Virus record (IMG/VR): IMGVR_UViG_3300030329_003334
Span: 30,022-94,021 of that record
Length of the DNA stretch: 64,000 nucleotides
Origin: a virus
Strand: one strand, 5' to 3'
Within the stretch, counting starts at the first letter, position 1, and each line of letters opens with the position of its first letter. The position numbers and the translations under genes were made by a program. The notes below the pieces were generated by a model that did not search any database, had not been told where the DNA came from, and saw only the letters and a list, made by a program, of their open reading frames with translations. Shown piece after piece: positions 40,934-51,146 of the stretch.

Positions 40934-42974
40934 TACTATTGCTATACCTTGGTCAGAAATAGATAAAAATAAAAATAATCCTGTTCGTCATACTGATCAG
41001 GAGTATTTGCATTTTATAGATACTGTACGTTTTAGCGAAACTAGTCAATATTATTTGAAGCATGGAGTTTATACCCATGCACCTGAAGGTACATCTGAAC
41101 ATAAAGAATTTTGGGATGAAGAAGAACGTAGATGTAAAGAAGGATATACTATAGAAGGTATTCGAATTACTGGTGAACATTATGCATATTTGAATTATGG
41201 TAGAATTTTAGCTACTGTCGAACAAGATGGAAGAACTAGAAAGGTAGATACTTTTCCTAAGTTTCTAGATATGGATTATTATTGGTATCATGAATTAGAA
41301 ACAGCTGAAAAAAATGGTGAAGGAATGATAGTAGTGAAAGCTAGACGTAAAGGTTTTTCCTATAAGAATGCTTTTGGGATGGCTTGGAAATATCATTTCT
41401 TTCCTTTTTCTATTTCTATTCTTGCTGCTTTTGAAAAGACATTCTGGGCTAATACTATGGAAATGGCTAAGAATATGATTAACTTTATCAATGAGAATAC
41501 TGATTGGGTTAAAGGTACTTTAGTAGATAGGCAAGATCATATTAAAGCAGGATATATAGAAAAAGATCCTATTTCTGGAGTTAATATTCAAAAAGGATAT
41601 AAGTCTGAGATTTTAGCATTATCATTTAAAGATGCTCCTCAAAAATCTGTAGGTCGTACAGCTGAACGAATGTTATTTGAAGAAGCTGGGGATTGGCCTG
41701 GACTTATGCAAGCATATCAACGTTCATACCCTTTGTTTAAAGATGGTAATATTATGATTGGTATTCCTATCATTTATGGTACAGGAGGTAATAATAAAAA
41801 TGGAACAAATGCAGATTTTGAATCTATGTTTTATAATCCTTCAGCATATGGTCTTAGATCTTATGATAATATATATGATGATAACGCTGTTGGTGAAGCA
41901 GGTTGGTTTGTTGATGACGCTTGGTATAGAGAGCCTTTTATAACTGAAGCTGGAGAACATGAAAGAGAAAAAGCTGCTGAAGATATAGATTTAGAAAGAG
42001 AAGAAAAAAAGAAAGCCGATCCTATTGCTTACAACATGATGGTAACGCAGCATCCTCATACTCCTAAAGAAGCTTTTTTAAGGAATGAAGGAGCAGTATT
42101 TCCAGCTGTAGAATTATATAATGTTTTAGCTAAATTAAAATCTGATGATCGGTATAAAAAGTTAGGAACTCCTGGAACACTTTATTTAGAAGAAGGAGAA
42201 ATTAGATTTAAACCTGATCTAAGAAAAGAATTATTTCCTTTAGAAAAATTTCCTCATAAACCAAATGATAATGTAGAAGGATGTGTTATGGTATATCAAC
42301 ATCCTCCAGAAACTATACCTTATGGATTGTATAAGATTGGACTCGATCCTGTAGCTTTTGATAAATCAGGAAGTAGATCATTAAATGCTGCTTATGTATA
42401 TAAATCTATGCAAAGTTTTGAACATGGTTATGATGAGATTGTAGCTGAGTATGTAGGAAGACCAGATAATATTGAGATTTATAATAGGAATCTTGAGTTA
42501 TTATCTGAGTACTATGGAGGCGCTGAAATTATGTTTGAGAATGATCGAGGAGAAGTTTTATCTTATTTTAAAAGAAAAGGTAAAATGCATTTATTAGCTG
42601 ATCAACCTGATAATGTAATTTCTAAAGTTATTAAAGATTCTACAGTTTCTAGAATAAAAGGTTGTCATATGAACGAACGTATGAAAGACGCTGGAGAAAA
42701 ATTTATACTTAGATGGTTATGGACTGAAAGAGGTACAAATAGTGAAGGTAATAAGATATATAATATGGATTTAATTCCTAGTCCTGGTTTAATTGAGGAG
42801 TTAATTGGGTATTTTAGAGGAGGTAATTTTGATAGAGTTATGGCTCTTATGCAGGTAATGTTTATGGTTGAAGAGTCTTATGAAGAAGAAATCGGACCCG
42901 AAAAACGTAGAAATAAGGCTGCAGATTACCTTGTAAGCAATATTAGTAGCATGTTTAGTAGGAGTAGAAGATAA
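40902..42974 (+). CDS. terL: Terminase large subunit (crAss-like)
   Basis: 690 residues. The ATPase half shows Walker A-like VVKARRKGFSYKNA and Walker B-like RMLFEEAGDWP (about residues 256-266). The nuclease half shows YKIGLDPVAFDKSG, EIMFENDRGEV and later acidic residues of the RNase H-like fold. It packages DNA into the prohead. Followed by a promoter box and the portal gene, the normal order in tailed phages. Confidence 0.85.
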   Translation: MSKNIKDKVDNTIAIPWSEIDKNKNNPVRHTDQEYLHFIDTVRFSETSQYYLKHGVYTHAPEGTSEHKEFWDEEERRCKEGYTIEGIRITGEHYAYLNYGRILATVEQDGRTRKVDTFPKFLDMDYYWYHELETAEKNGEGMIVVKARRKGFSYKNAFGMAWKYHFFPFSISILAAFEKTFWANTMEMAKNMINFINENTDWVKGTLVDRQDHIKAGYIEKDPISGVNIQKGYKSEILALSFKDAPQKSVGRTAERMLFEEAGDWPGLMQAYQRSYPLFKDGNIMIGIPIIYGTGGNNKNGTNADFESMFYNPSAYGLRSYDNIYDDNAVGEAGWFVDDAWYREPFITEAGEHEREKAAEDIDLEREEKKKADPIAYNMMVTQHPHTPKEAFLRNEGAVFPAVELYNVLAKLKSDDRYKKLGTPGTLYLEEGEIRFKPDLRKELFPLEKFPHKPNDNVEGCVMVYQHPPETIPYGLYKIGLDPVAFDKSGSRSLNAAYVYKSMQSFEHGYDEIVAEYVGRPDNIEIYNRNLELLSEYYGGAEIMFENDRGEVLSYFKRKGKMHLLADQPDNVISKVIKDSTVSRIKGCHMNERMKDAGEKFILRWLWTERGTNSEGNKIYNMDLIPSPGLIEELIGYFRGGNFDRVMALMQVMFMVEESYEEEIGPEKRRNKAADYLVSNISSMFSRSRR

Positions 42975-42981
42975 TTTTTAT

Positions 42982-42989
42982 TATATTTG
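42982..42989 (+). promoter_or_regulatory. Promoter -7 box before the portal gene
   Basis: TATATTTG at 42982-42989, 29 bases before the portal ATG at 43019. A -33 TTTG is not clear (TGTTTAG at 42952-42958), so strength may be low. It would boost structural genes over packaging ones. Confidence 0.5.
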
Positions 42990-43018
42990 TTAATTAGGGA
43001 ATTTTTAAATTAAGTGAT

Positions 43019-45451
43019 ATGGGATATTCGTTTCCACAACAGAAGCTTACTAGAAAGCAAAAATCTAAAAATAATTTTGCGTGGGGTAAGCGTGTATTAG
43101 ATGAGATAGATGGCTATAATTCAAAAGGATTTGATGAAAGATCTAACAATCAAAGAAAAAGAGTTAACTATAAATTATTTAATGGGCAAATAGATTTAGA
43201 TGATTATGAGTATGTATGTAAGCCATATGGTATGCAAGTAAATGGTGAATTACCTGCTGAATTAAGACATTATGATATTACTACACCTAAGTTACGAGTT
43301 TTATTTGGAGAAGAAATTAAACGTCCTTTTAATTTTAAAGTAGTTTCAATTAATCAAGAAGCTGTTACTGAAAGAGAGCGTGCTCAATATAAAATGATTG
43401 CTGAATATGTTAAAGAGCAAATCATGACTAGAGTAAATGCAATGCTAGCGGAAGAAGCTGAAAAGATGCAAGCAGGTGTTCCACCTGAATCTGCGACTCC
43501 TGAGATGCAACAACAAATGCAGCAACAATTAGACGGTATGAAAGCTTCTATGACACCCCCAGAAATTGAAGAATACATGAAGAGAGATTATGCGGGATCT
43601 AGAGAAATACAAGGACAGCAAATACTTAATTATTTACTTAAAAAAGAAAATGTAAAAGAAAAATTTATTAAAGGGTGGAAACATGCTTTAATCTCTGGCG
43701 AAGAGATTTATTGGACTGGTATTGTTAATGGAGAACCTATTGTAAGAACTGTTAATCCTTTATACTTTGATTATGATATGGATCCTGATTTAGACTATAT
43801 ACAAGATGGTCAATGGGCTAAATACATAATGAGAATGACTCCAGGATCTGTAATTGATAATTTTGGAGAATTTTTAACAGAAAGACAACTTAAAGACCTG
43901 TATGATGAGACAGGTATTACAGGGTCTGATCATGTAATAAATGAAACATTTGGTGAGTTTTCATATGATTATGGTAATGATTTCGATCCTGATAATTTTG
44001 GTGATTTTAGTCATGGTACTGGAGGATCTGGAGCTTATATTAAAGTAGTACATTGTGAATGGAGATCTTTAAGAAAAATTGGATTTCTAACTTATATGGA
44101 TGAGAAAGGAGTTCCTCAAGAAACTATAGTAGATGATACTTATGTATTAGATGAGCCTAAAGGAGATATAGCTTTAAGATGGGAATGGATTCCAGAAATA
44201 TGGGAAGGAACTAAAATAGAAGATGATATATATGTTAATATACGTCCTAAACCAAATCAATTTAAAGATCTAGATAATTTATATGAATGTAAATTAGGAT
44301 ATACTGGAGTAGCGTATAATAATTTAAATGCTGAATCTGTATCTGTAATTGATAGAATTAAACCTTATCAGTATTTATATAATATTATTATGTATAGATT
44401 AGAATTAGATCTAGCTTCTGATAAAGGTAAAAAGTTTTTAGCTGATATAAATCAAATTCCTAGTGATTTAGGAATGGATATGGAAAAGTGGTTATATTAC
44501 TTTGATGCTATGGGAATAGCCTGGGTTAATCCTCATGAAGAAGGTAATAGAGGGAAACCTCATTCATTTAATCAATGGCAAGCAGTCGATCTATCTATGG
44601 CTCAAACTATCAATCAAAAAATACAATTATTAGAATATTTAGAAATACAAAGTGGAGAAATTGCAGGTGTTACTAAACAACGAGAGGGGCAAATTGGTCC
44701 TAGAGAAGGATTAGGAACATCTCAACAAGCTATTGTACAATCATCTCATATTACAGAAGATTTATTTAATACTCATAGTGAAGTTAAAAAACAAGTATTA
44801 ACATCTTTAATAGAAACAGCAAAAGTAGCATGGGGAGATGGTAAGTCTAAGAAAATGCAATATGTTCTTGATGATATGAGTGTTGCTATGTTTACAATAG
44901 AACCAGAGATATTTAATAACTCTTCTTATAACGTCTTCGTATCTGATTCTGCTAAAGACCAAGAAACATTCATGGTCCTTAAACAGCTAGCACAAGCTGC
45001 ACTTCAAAATCAAAGAGCAGAACTTTCTGATGTTATTAAAATGTTCTCTACTGATTCAACGGCTGAATTGAAAGCTATTTTAGAAAAAGCTGAAGACAAA
45101 CGTAGAGCCGAAGAACAGCAAGCTAGACAAGAGCAAGCTCAATCTCAAGAACGTATAGCACAAGGACAGCAAGAACAAAAAGATAAAGAAATGATGCTAG
45201 ATAAATATAAAGTAGATGAAGATAATGCTACTAAATTAGAAATAGCTAGGATGAAAGAAGATGGTACTGCTAAAGCATTAGATATGAATAGAAATAAAAT
45301 ACCTGATGTTCTTGAAGTTGCTAAGTTTAAGAAAGAAAGTGAAAATGCTAAAGAAAAGATTAAACTTGAAGAAAAGAAACTTGATTTAAAATCTCGTGAA
45401 CTAGATATTAAAGCTAGAGAATCTAGAAAAAAAGCTAAAGAAAGAAAATAG
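43019..45451 (+). CDS. Portal protein (crAss-like)
   Basis: 810 residues. NFKVVSINQEAVTERERAQY, the TPEMQQQMQQQLDGMKASM insert, HITEDLFNTHSEVKKQV and other parts follow the crAss-like portal layout. The C-terminal 110 residues are a Gln/Lys/Glu coiled-coil barrel extension. It forms the 12-fold ring through which DNA is packaged. The next gene starts on its stop codon (TAGTG). Confidence 0.75.
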   Translation: MGYSFPQQKLTRKQKSKNNFAWGKRVLDEIDGYNSKGFDERSNNQRKRVNYKLFNGQIDLDDYEYVCKPYGMQVNGELPAELRHYDITTPKLRVLFGEEIKRPFNFKVVSINQEAVTERERAQYKMIAEYVKEQIMTRVNAMLAEEAEKMQAGVPPESATPEMQQQMQQQLDGMKASMTPPEIEEYMKRDYAGSREIQGQQILNYLLKKENVKEKFIKGWKHALISGEEIYWTGIVNGEPIVRTVNPLYFDYDMDPDLDYIQDGQWAKYIMRMTPGSVIDNFGEFLTERQLKDLYDETGITGSDHVINETFGEFSYDYGNDFDPDNFGDFSHGTGGSGAYIKVVHCEWRSLRKIGFLTYMDEKGVPQETIVDDTYVLDEPKGDIALRWEWIPEIWEGTKIEDDIYVNIRPKPNQFKDLDNLYECKLGYTGVAYNNLNAESVSVIDRIKPYQYLYNIIMYRLELDLASDKGKKFLADINQIPSDLGMDMEKWLYYFDAMGIAWVNPHEEGNRGKPHSFNQWQAVDLSMAQTINQKIQLLEYLEIQSGEIAGVTKQREGQIGPREGLGTSQQAIVQSSHITEDLFNTHSEVKKQVLTSLIETAKVAWGDGKSKKMQYVLDDMSVAMFTIEPEIFNNSSYNVFVSDSAKDQETFMVLKQLAQAALQNQRAELSDVIKMFSTDSTAELKAILEKAEDKRRAEEQQARQEQAQSQERIAQGQQEQKDKEMMLDKYKVDEDNATKLEIARMKEDGTAKALDMNRNKIPDVLEVAKFKKESENAKEKIKLEEKKLDLKSRELDIKARESRKKAKERK

Positions 45452-48333
45452 TGAGTAAAATATTTGAAGAATATAGAAAGTGGGCTCTTTCTAAAACGCC
45501 TTCTTATGATCATGGAGATGATGTTCATGAAGAGGAATCTACATTTACATATGAACTTCCTCCGTCTCCATTTAAAACAGTTACTCCTAAAGATGAAGAT
45601 TTTCCGTTTAAAGATTATGGTCTAAGTCAAGATACTATTTTAGAATTCTATGATAAAAATCAATCTGAGAGACCTGTAGGATATTATACACAATCAGGAG
45701 AGCGTGTTAACTTTGCCGATGCTATTAGTGTAGGAGAAATAAAAGAACCTTTTGAAAATAAACCTGGTGATTCAGAATATACTCTTAAAGATGTTGAGAA
45801 CTATATGATGAATTATTTAAAAGATGCAGGAGCTTTTGGAGATTACAAAGATTTACGAGATATGTATACACAACAAGCTAAAACCCATTATGGGGATTTT
45901 TATCCAAAACTTGTACAAACAGCTGAAGAATTATTTCCTAATAATGCAGAATCACAGAAAAGATATATTGATCAACATAAATCTAAAGGTACTAAAAAGT
46001 GGGGATATTATGATAAGATTAATCCTATTATGACTGATGCAATAAAACAGCGAATGGTAGATGATAATATTGCTGTTATGATGCAGGAACAATTTGGACC
46101 TGAACTTATTACTGCATTTCAACAAAGACAAATGGAATTATTACCTGGTTTAGAAAAATTTGTTTACGAGGGAGGAGAAGAAAAACCATATGATGATAGT
46201 TGGGCTGGTCCTGCTACTTTTGAAAATTTGTTAAAATATAGAATTAATGAAGCAAGTAGACATGCTAGAGGAAATATTAGATCATCTGGTTGGCCCTATC
46301 TAAAAGTATTTCATAAAAAGACTACAGAAATTCCAGATGTTGATCCTGCTACATTTCAAGGAGCTACAACATCTGTAGATTTACCCGCAGGTTCAATAAA
46401 TATACAAAAACGTGGTGATGTAGTAAAATCATATGATGAAGGAGATCATGTTCATCCGCATGAAGGAGATGATTTAAATAGATTATTACAACTACATAAG
46501 GATGGTGTTTTAAATAATGTTCAGAAACAAAAATTGATTAAATTATTAAAATCAGATATAACAACTTTTAAAAGTAATGATCCTAGTTTTCAAAAATTTC
46601 AATTTAATTTAGCACAACAGGCTGCTGCATCAGGTACAGATTTTTATTTACAAACTGATATTACAACACAAGAAGAACTTGAAGAAGCACGTGATAAAGG
46701 AATTATTTTTACGCAGGGACAGCTGGTAGGTGGTGATGATATATTAACGAAAGAAGATATTGTAAAAAAACAAGAAAATCCTGAGAGATATGGACCTTTA
46801 ACCGAAGAGTATACTACACGAAAAGGTATGTTAAGAGCTTATAAAACTACAGGAGAAGATGTAGTTATAAATCGTAAAGATTATAGTGTAAGTGGAGATA
46901 ATTTGTTAGATGAAAATATATTATGGAAGAATGCTTATGAAAGACGTGGAGTTTATGATGAAACAGATCCTAATATAGCAGGTTGTGGAGATAATATGAC
47001 TTGTATAACTGCTCAGACATATTTAATGAATGATGCTATTGATGCTTGGAATAAAGTTGATGGTAATCCTAAAATTCAACTTCCACGAGGAGGGCGGGGT
47101 GTTGCAACAGCTCATCCAGCTTTTTGGGGTACAGGTTACTATGCTCAATTTGGAGAAGCTGGTATGAATACAAATGATAGAAATTTTTTAACTAATATGT
47201 ATGATAGATCTTCTTTTTATGATAGAGTAGAAGATGAAGATGGTACAATTAGAGATTATGCTAATCCTGAGGCTATAGCAGACTTTTTTAAAAATTTAGA
47301 ACCAGGTACTATTATGGGAGTTCATGGCGGTAGTCATAGAGGTAGTCAGAGTGAAGAATCAGCTAACATGCCTGGACATGCAATGATGTATGCTGGAGGG
47401 GTAAGATATTATTTAGGTGGAGGAGAATATCAAGGTTTAGATTTTAGTACTAAAGAAGGTTATGAAAAGGCTTTAAAGTTTTTTAAGGATCAAGGAAAAG
47501 ATCTTAATCTTCAAAATATAGGATTTTTAAATTTACAAGATCCTACTACTAATTCGCCTTGGCAATATAGAACAGAAAATATGGGTTATGATTTTTGGAC
47601 GAAAGCCAAGAATATTAGAACATCAACTTTTCAAGGTAATCCAGCATATAGAGATTGGTATAAAAAAACATATACTGATCCTTTAATGGAAAAAGAAAGT
47701 ATATTATCACAACTGACTACAGATCCGTCAAGTGTTAATTCTCAATTGGGGACTAATTATGAATTATTTAAAGGATCTGAAGATATTTATTCAAAAGTTA
47801 AAGAAAAAGAAAAAGAAGTAAATGTTAATAAGAAAACAGATGTAACAGAGTCAGGAACTAGACCTACTAGTTGGTGGCTAGGCGAGGAGGGTTGGATTCC
47901 CGATGAATTCCAAGCAGGTGTAAATCGTCCAGATGTAGTAATAGATTCACAGGAAACAGGTGATGTAGTAACTCCTTCAACTAATTTAGATTTTGGTAGA
48001 AAAATTAATATAGATAAAGAGAATATTGTAGATCTTAAACTTAATAACTTTAGAAAAACAAGATCTTATCCTTCTGTAACTCCTATTGGCGGAATAGAGG
48101 GAGGAGGACAATTAGGTGAATCAGGACTAGGAAACTATTCATTTAATGCTTTTGGTGGATTAGGAGTTAATGTAAATCCTAATTTAACTTTTAATATAAC
48201 TCAAGGAACTAATTTTGGAGGAGGTGGTTATAAAGATCCTAATGAAGATTCGGGTATTGGAACATATACTTTTAGTAATGTAGAACTTCCTAAATTAGGA
48301 TTGAGGTATACTATACCACATAAAAAAAGATAA
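45451..48333 (+). CDS. Large virion protein with a Cys/His peptidase-like region (960 aa)
   Basis: GTG start overlapping the portal stop. The N-terminal 200 residues are helical and acidic. In the middle, GCGDNMTCITAQTYLMNDA (about residue 510), GVHGGSHRGSQ and ANMPGHAMMYAGG resemble the Cys...His layout of NlpC/P60-like enzymes. A Lys/Glu-rich linker follows, and the C terminus is Gly- and beta-rich (FGGLGVNVNPNLTFNITQG). Role inferred: wall-degrading or head-tail-associated virion enzyme; the class is not certain. Confidence 0.5.
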   Translation: MSKIFEEYRKWALSKTPSYDHGDDVHEEESTFTYELPPSPFKTVTPKDEDFPFKDYGLSQDTILEFYDKNQSERPVGYYTQSGERVNFADAISVGEIKEPFENKPGDSEYTLKDVENYMMNYLKDAGAFGDYKDLRDMYTQQAKTHYGDFYPKLVQTAEELFPNNAESQKRYIDQHKSKGTKKWGYYDKINPIMTDAIKQRMVDDNIAVMMQEQFGPELITAFQQRQMELLPGLEKFVYEGGEEKPYDDSWAGPATFENLLKYRINEASRHARGNIRSSGWPYLKVFHKKTTEIPDVDPATFQGATTSVDLPAGSINIQKRGDVVKSYDEGDHVHPHEGDDLNRLLQLHKDGVLNNVQKQKLIKLLKSDITTFKSNDPSFQKFQFNLAQQAAASGTDFYLQTDITTQEELEEARDKGIIFTQGQLVGGDDILTKEDIVKKQENPERYGPLTEEYTTRKGMLRAYKTTGEDVVINRKDYSVSGDNLLDENILWKNAYERRGVYDETDPNIAGCGDNMTCITAQTYLMNDAIDAWNKVDGNPKIQLPRGGRGVATAHPAFWGTGYYAQFGEAGMNTNDRNFLTNMYDRSSFYDRVEDEDGTIRDYANPEAIADFFKNLEPGTIMGVHGGSHRGSQSEESANMPGHAMMYAGGVRYYLGGGEYQGLDFSTKEGYEKALKFFKDQGKDLNLQNIGFLNLQDPTTNSPWQYRTENMGYDFWTKAKNIRTSTFQGNPAYRDWYKKTYTDPLMEKESILSQLTTDPSSVNSQLGTNYELFKGSEDIYSKVKEKEKEVNVNKKTDVTESGTRPTSWWLGEEGWIPDEFQAGVNRPDVVIDSQETGDVVTPSTNLDFGRKINIDKENIVDLKLNNFRKTRSYPSVTPIGGIEGGGQLGESGLGNYSFNAFGGLGVNVNPNLTFNITQGTNFGGGGYKDPNEDSGIGTYTFSNVELPKLGLRYTIPHKKR

Positions 48334-48405
48334 AATAAGTTGTAAGATAAATAAAAAAGTATTACTTTTGCTATAATATTCACTAAAATATAAAATATAA
48401 CAAGA

Positions 48406-48441
48406 TTTGTTATGATATTAATTAAAATTAACTTATATTTG
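48406..48441 (+). promoter_or_regulatory. Promoter before the scaffold and capsid genes
   Basis: TTTG at 48406-48409 and TATATTTG at 48434-48441, spaced 24 bases. The 121-base gap 48334-48454 holds nothing else. The box ends 13 bases before the ATG at 48455, so the leader is very short. Confidence 0.55.
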
Positions 48442-48454
48442 TAAAACATTAATT

Positions 48455-49657
48455 ATGGAAGAAAACAAAATAGAAGAAACATCAGTACCTAAAAACGCAG
48501 ATACGTTATGGGATATTGATGAAAGTACAACTTTCGAAAATGCTTTTGATATGACAGAAACTGCTGATCCTGATCCTATCTTGGATTTTGATAAAAAGTT
48601 AAATCCTGTTGAAGATAAAGCTGAAGAAATTAAAGAAGAAACTAAAGAAGAAAAACCAGAAGAATTAGTAGGTAATTTAGATGATGAATCTAAAGATACT
48701 GAAGAAACTTCTGAGTCTCCAGATTTTGATCCAGAGGCAGTTTCTACTACTGAGGTAGATACAGAAGACAATACAATTGACGAGGATAATCCCGTTGCTG
48801 TATTTGCTAGTATGTTGAATGAGAAAGAAATCATTGAATTAAATGATGATTTCGAAGCTACTGAAGAAGGATTACTTGAAGCAGTAGAAGGTACTGTTGA
48901 AAGTAGAGTTAAAGAGGAACTTGATCTATTTCAAAATAGTCTTACTAAAGAAGGTAGGGAGTTATTAAAGCATCTTATCAATGGAGGTAAGGTTTCTGAT
49001 TTTGTTGATACATATTCTCAATTAGGATTTGAAGAAGTAGATATTTCTAAAAGTACTAATCAAAAATATGTATTAAGAGAATTTATGAAATTAAGAGGCG
49101 ACAGTGAAGAGGAGATACGTGAGAACATGGAATTATACGAAGATAATGGTATTCTAGCTAAGAAAGCCCAAGTTGCTCAGCAACGATTAGCTGCTTATCA
49201 AGATCAAAGAAAGCAGAAATTTGCTGAGGAACAGCAAAGAGCTGCCAGACAGAAAGAAGACAAAAGGAAAGAAATTGTAACTAATATCCAAGAGACTATT
49301 TCAAAGTCTGAGGAAATAAAGGGTATTCCTTTATCTAAGAAAGCTAAGAAGCAATTATTATCGTATATGACCGTCCCTACTGTTAAGATTAATGATCCTA
49401 GTGGAGGGGTTCAATACGTTACTCAGTTTCAAGCCGATGAAGCAAAATCATCTAATAATTTAGATGAATTTATTTTAAAGGCTTATTTACGTATGACTGA
49501 TTATGATTTGTCTAGTGCAAAGAAAAGATCAGTTACGGATTTTAGCTCTAAACTTAGAACTAGTCTTCAGAACAAAAAAAGTTTGACTGACACTAAAGCA
49601 AAGTTTGGGGGTAACAAGAAAGTAGGAGGTAAATCTTCTGTTTCTTGGGATTTATAA
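48455..49657 (+). CDS. Probable scaffold protein
   Basis: 400 residues. The first 120 are very acidic (Asp/Glu/Ser/Thr) and disordered; 130-270 are coiled-coil helices with Gln/Lys/Arg, and the C terminus is basic (RSVTDFSSKLRTSLQNKKSL), a typical scaffold layout where the basic end docks to the capsid. It lies directly before the major capsid gene. Confidence 0.65.
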   Translation: MEENKIEETSVPKNADTLWDIDESTTFENAFDMTETADPDPILDFDKKLNPVEDKAEEIKEETKEEKPEELVGNLDDESKDTEETSESPDFDPEAVSTTEVDTEDNTIDEDNPVAVFASMLNEKEIIELNDDFEATEEGLLEAVEGTVESRVKEELDLFQNSLTKEGRELLKHLINGGKVSDFVDTYSQLGFEEVDISKSTNQKYVLREFMKLRGDSEEEIRENMELYEDNGILAKKAQVAQQRLAAYQDQRKQKFAEEQQRAARQKEDKRKEIVTNIQETISKSEEIKGIPLSKKAKKQLLSYMTVPTVKINDPSGGVQYVTQFQADEAKSSNNLDEFILKAYLRMTDYDLSSAKKRSVTDFSSKLRTSLQNKKSLTDTKAKFGGNKKVGGKSSVSWDL

Positions 49658-49686
49658 CTTAATATTAATAATTTAAATTTAAAAAG

Positions 49687-51129
49687 ATGGCAAGAGCACA
49701 ATCAAAATTGGTAACAATGACTCGTCCTTGGCATGCTAATTTTACTGAGATGAACCACTTAGGTAATGCTTTTATGGCTGAACCTCATAAGTTTGATTCA
49801 GTATTAACTAGAGTATTTACTGCTTCAAGATTAGCAGATAATCCTTTAACAGCTATGACTAAAGGTATGGGTAAAACTTCCGAGATAGAGTCTTTTGAGT
49901 GGGAATGGGAATTGATGGGATCATCTTCTCGTCCTTTAGTAGTAATTGAAAACTTTGAGTCAGGAGCTTCAGCTGCTGCAGGTAATACCACTAATCCTGG
50001 TATTGCTGGTACTGAGTTCAGACTAAAAGTTGACGAAGACTGGTGGAAGCCTGGAGACGTTGTTACTCCAGACAAGAAGTATCTTTGTAGAGTACAAAGA
50101 GAGCCTATTGCAGATGGAGATGGGTATATATATTTCATGAGATTAGTAACTGATGATAATAGTTTATTTTTAGACCCAGACTACATGAAGGTAGGCACAC
50201 AATGGACTAAATATTTCTCTATTTATGAAGAAGGTGGCGATCAAAGTGGTTCTACTACTTACGCGATGCCTATGAAACTAAAATCTTCTTTATCTACTTT
50301 AAGAAAAGAATATTCCGTTACAGGTGATGCTGCTAATCAAGCATTAGTAGTTGCATTAATGGACGCAGAAGGTAAAGTATACAAAGACTATAAATGGTTA
50401 AAGTATGCTGAAGCTGAATATTGGATTCAATGGCACAAGGAAAAAGAGAGATCTCTATGGTATGGAAGATCTAACTCTACTGTTCCTGGAGCTAATGGTA
50501 GAATGGCAAGAACAGGTCCTGGAGTTCAGGAATTGTTAGAAGATTCTCATATCCATTATTATTCTACACTAACTGAAAATTTAATCCGTGAGTATTTATT
50601 GGATATTTTCTTTGGTAGAGTAGATATGGCTAATAGAAATATTGTAGCCTTTACAGGTGAATATGGTATGTTAGCATTCCATCAAGCTATGATGAATGCG
50701 TCTGCTCCTTTCTTAACTACTGATAGTAAGTTTATTGGAGGAAGCGGAAGTAATCTAGAGTTTGGAGGACAGTTCGTTAAATATAATGGACCTAATGGTA
50801 TTTCTTTAACATTAAGACACAATCCTGTGTATGATGATAGAGAAATTAATTTAAAAATGCACTCAAGCCTACAAGTTCCTGTAGAATCAATGAGATTTAC
50901 TTTCCTTGATTTTGGAGGAGGTGATGGTATGGGTAACATTAAATATGTTCATAAGAAAAATGGTTATAAACTAGGATATGTTTCTGGTTTACAAACTCCT
51001 TATGGACCAAATCAAGGTGGATTAATGAGTAACGCTAAAGATTCGTATACTATGATCGTTCATGATCAGTGTGGTATTCAGATTGATGACGTAACTCGTT
51101 GTGGAGAATTAATTCTTCAAGAAAATTAA
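49687..51129 (+). CDS. Major capsid protein (crAss-like)
   Basis: 480 residues, the usual length for crAss-like capsid proteins of the HK97 fold. MTRPWHANFTEMNHLGNAF, TGMGKTSEIESFEWEWEL-type segment and GEYGMLAFHQAMMNASAP match that family by eye. Codon use is somewhat richer in C-ended codons than the neighbours, as expected of a highly made protein. It is flanked by scaffold and connector genes. Confidence 0.8.
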   Translation: MARAQSKLVTMTRPWHANFTEMNHLGNAFMAEPHKFDSVLTRVFTASRLADNPLTAMTKGMGKTSEIESFEWEWELMGSSSRPLVVIENFESGASAAAGNTTNPGIAGTEFRLKVDEDWWKPGDVVTPDKKYLCRVQREPIADGDGYIYFMRLVTDDNSLFLDPDYMKVGTQWTKYFSIYEEGGDQSGSTTYAMPMKLKSSLSTLRKEYSVTGDAANQALVVALMDAEGKVYKDYKWLKYAEAEYWIQWHKEKERSLWYGRSNSTVPGANGRMARTGPGVQELLEDSHIHYYSTLTENLIREYLLDIFFGRVDMANRNIVAFTGEYGMLAFHQAMMNASAPFLTTDSKFIGGSGSNLEFGGQFVKYNGPNGISLTLRHNPVYDDREINLKMHSSLQVPVESMRFTFLDFGGGDGMGNIKYVHKKNGYKLGYVSGLQTPYGPNQGGLMSNAKDSYTMIVHDQCGIQIDDVTRCGELILQEN

Positions 51130-51146
51130 TCTAACTTAAAATAATT

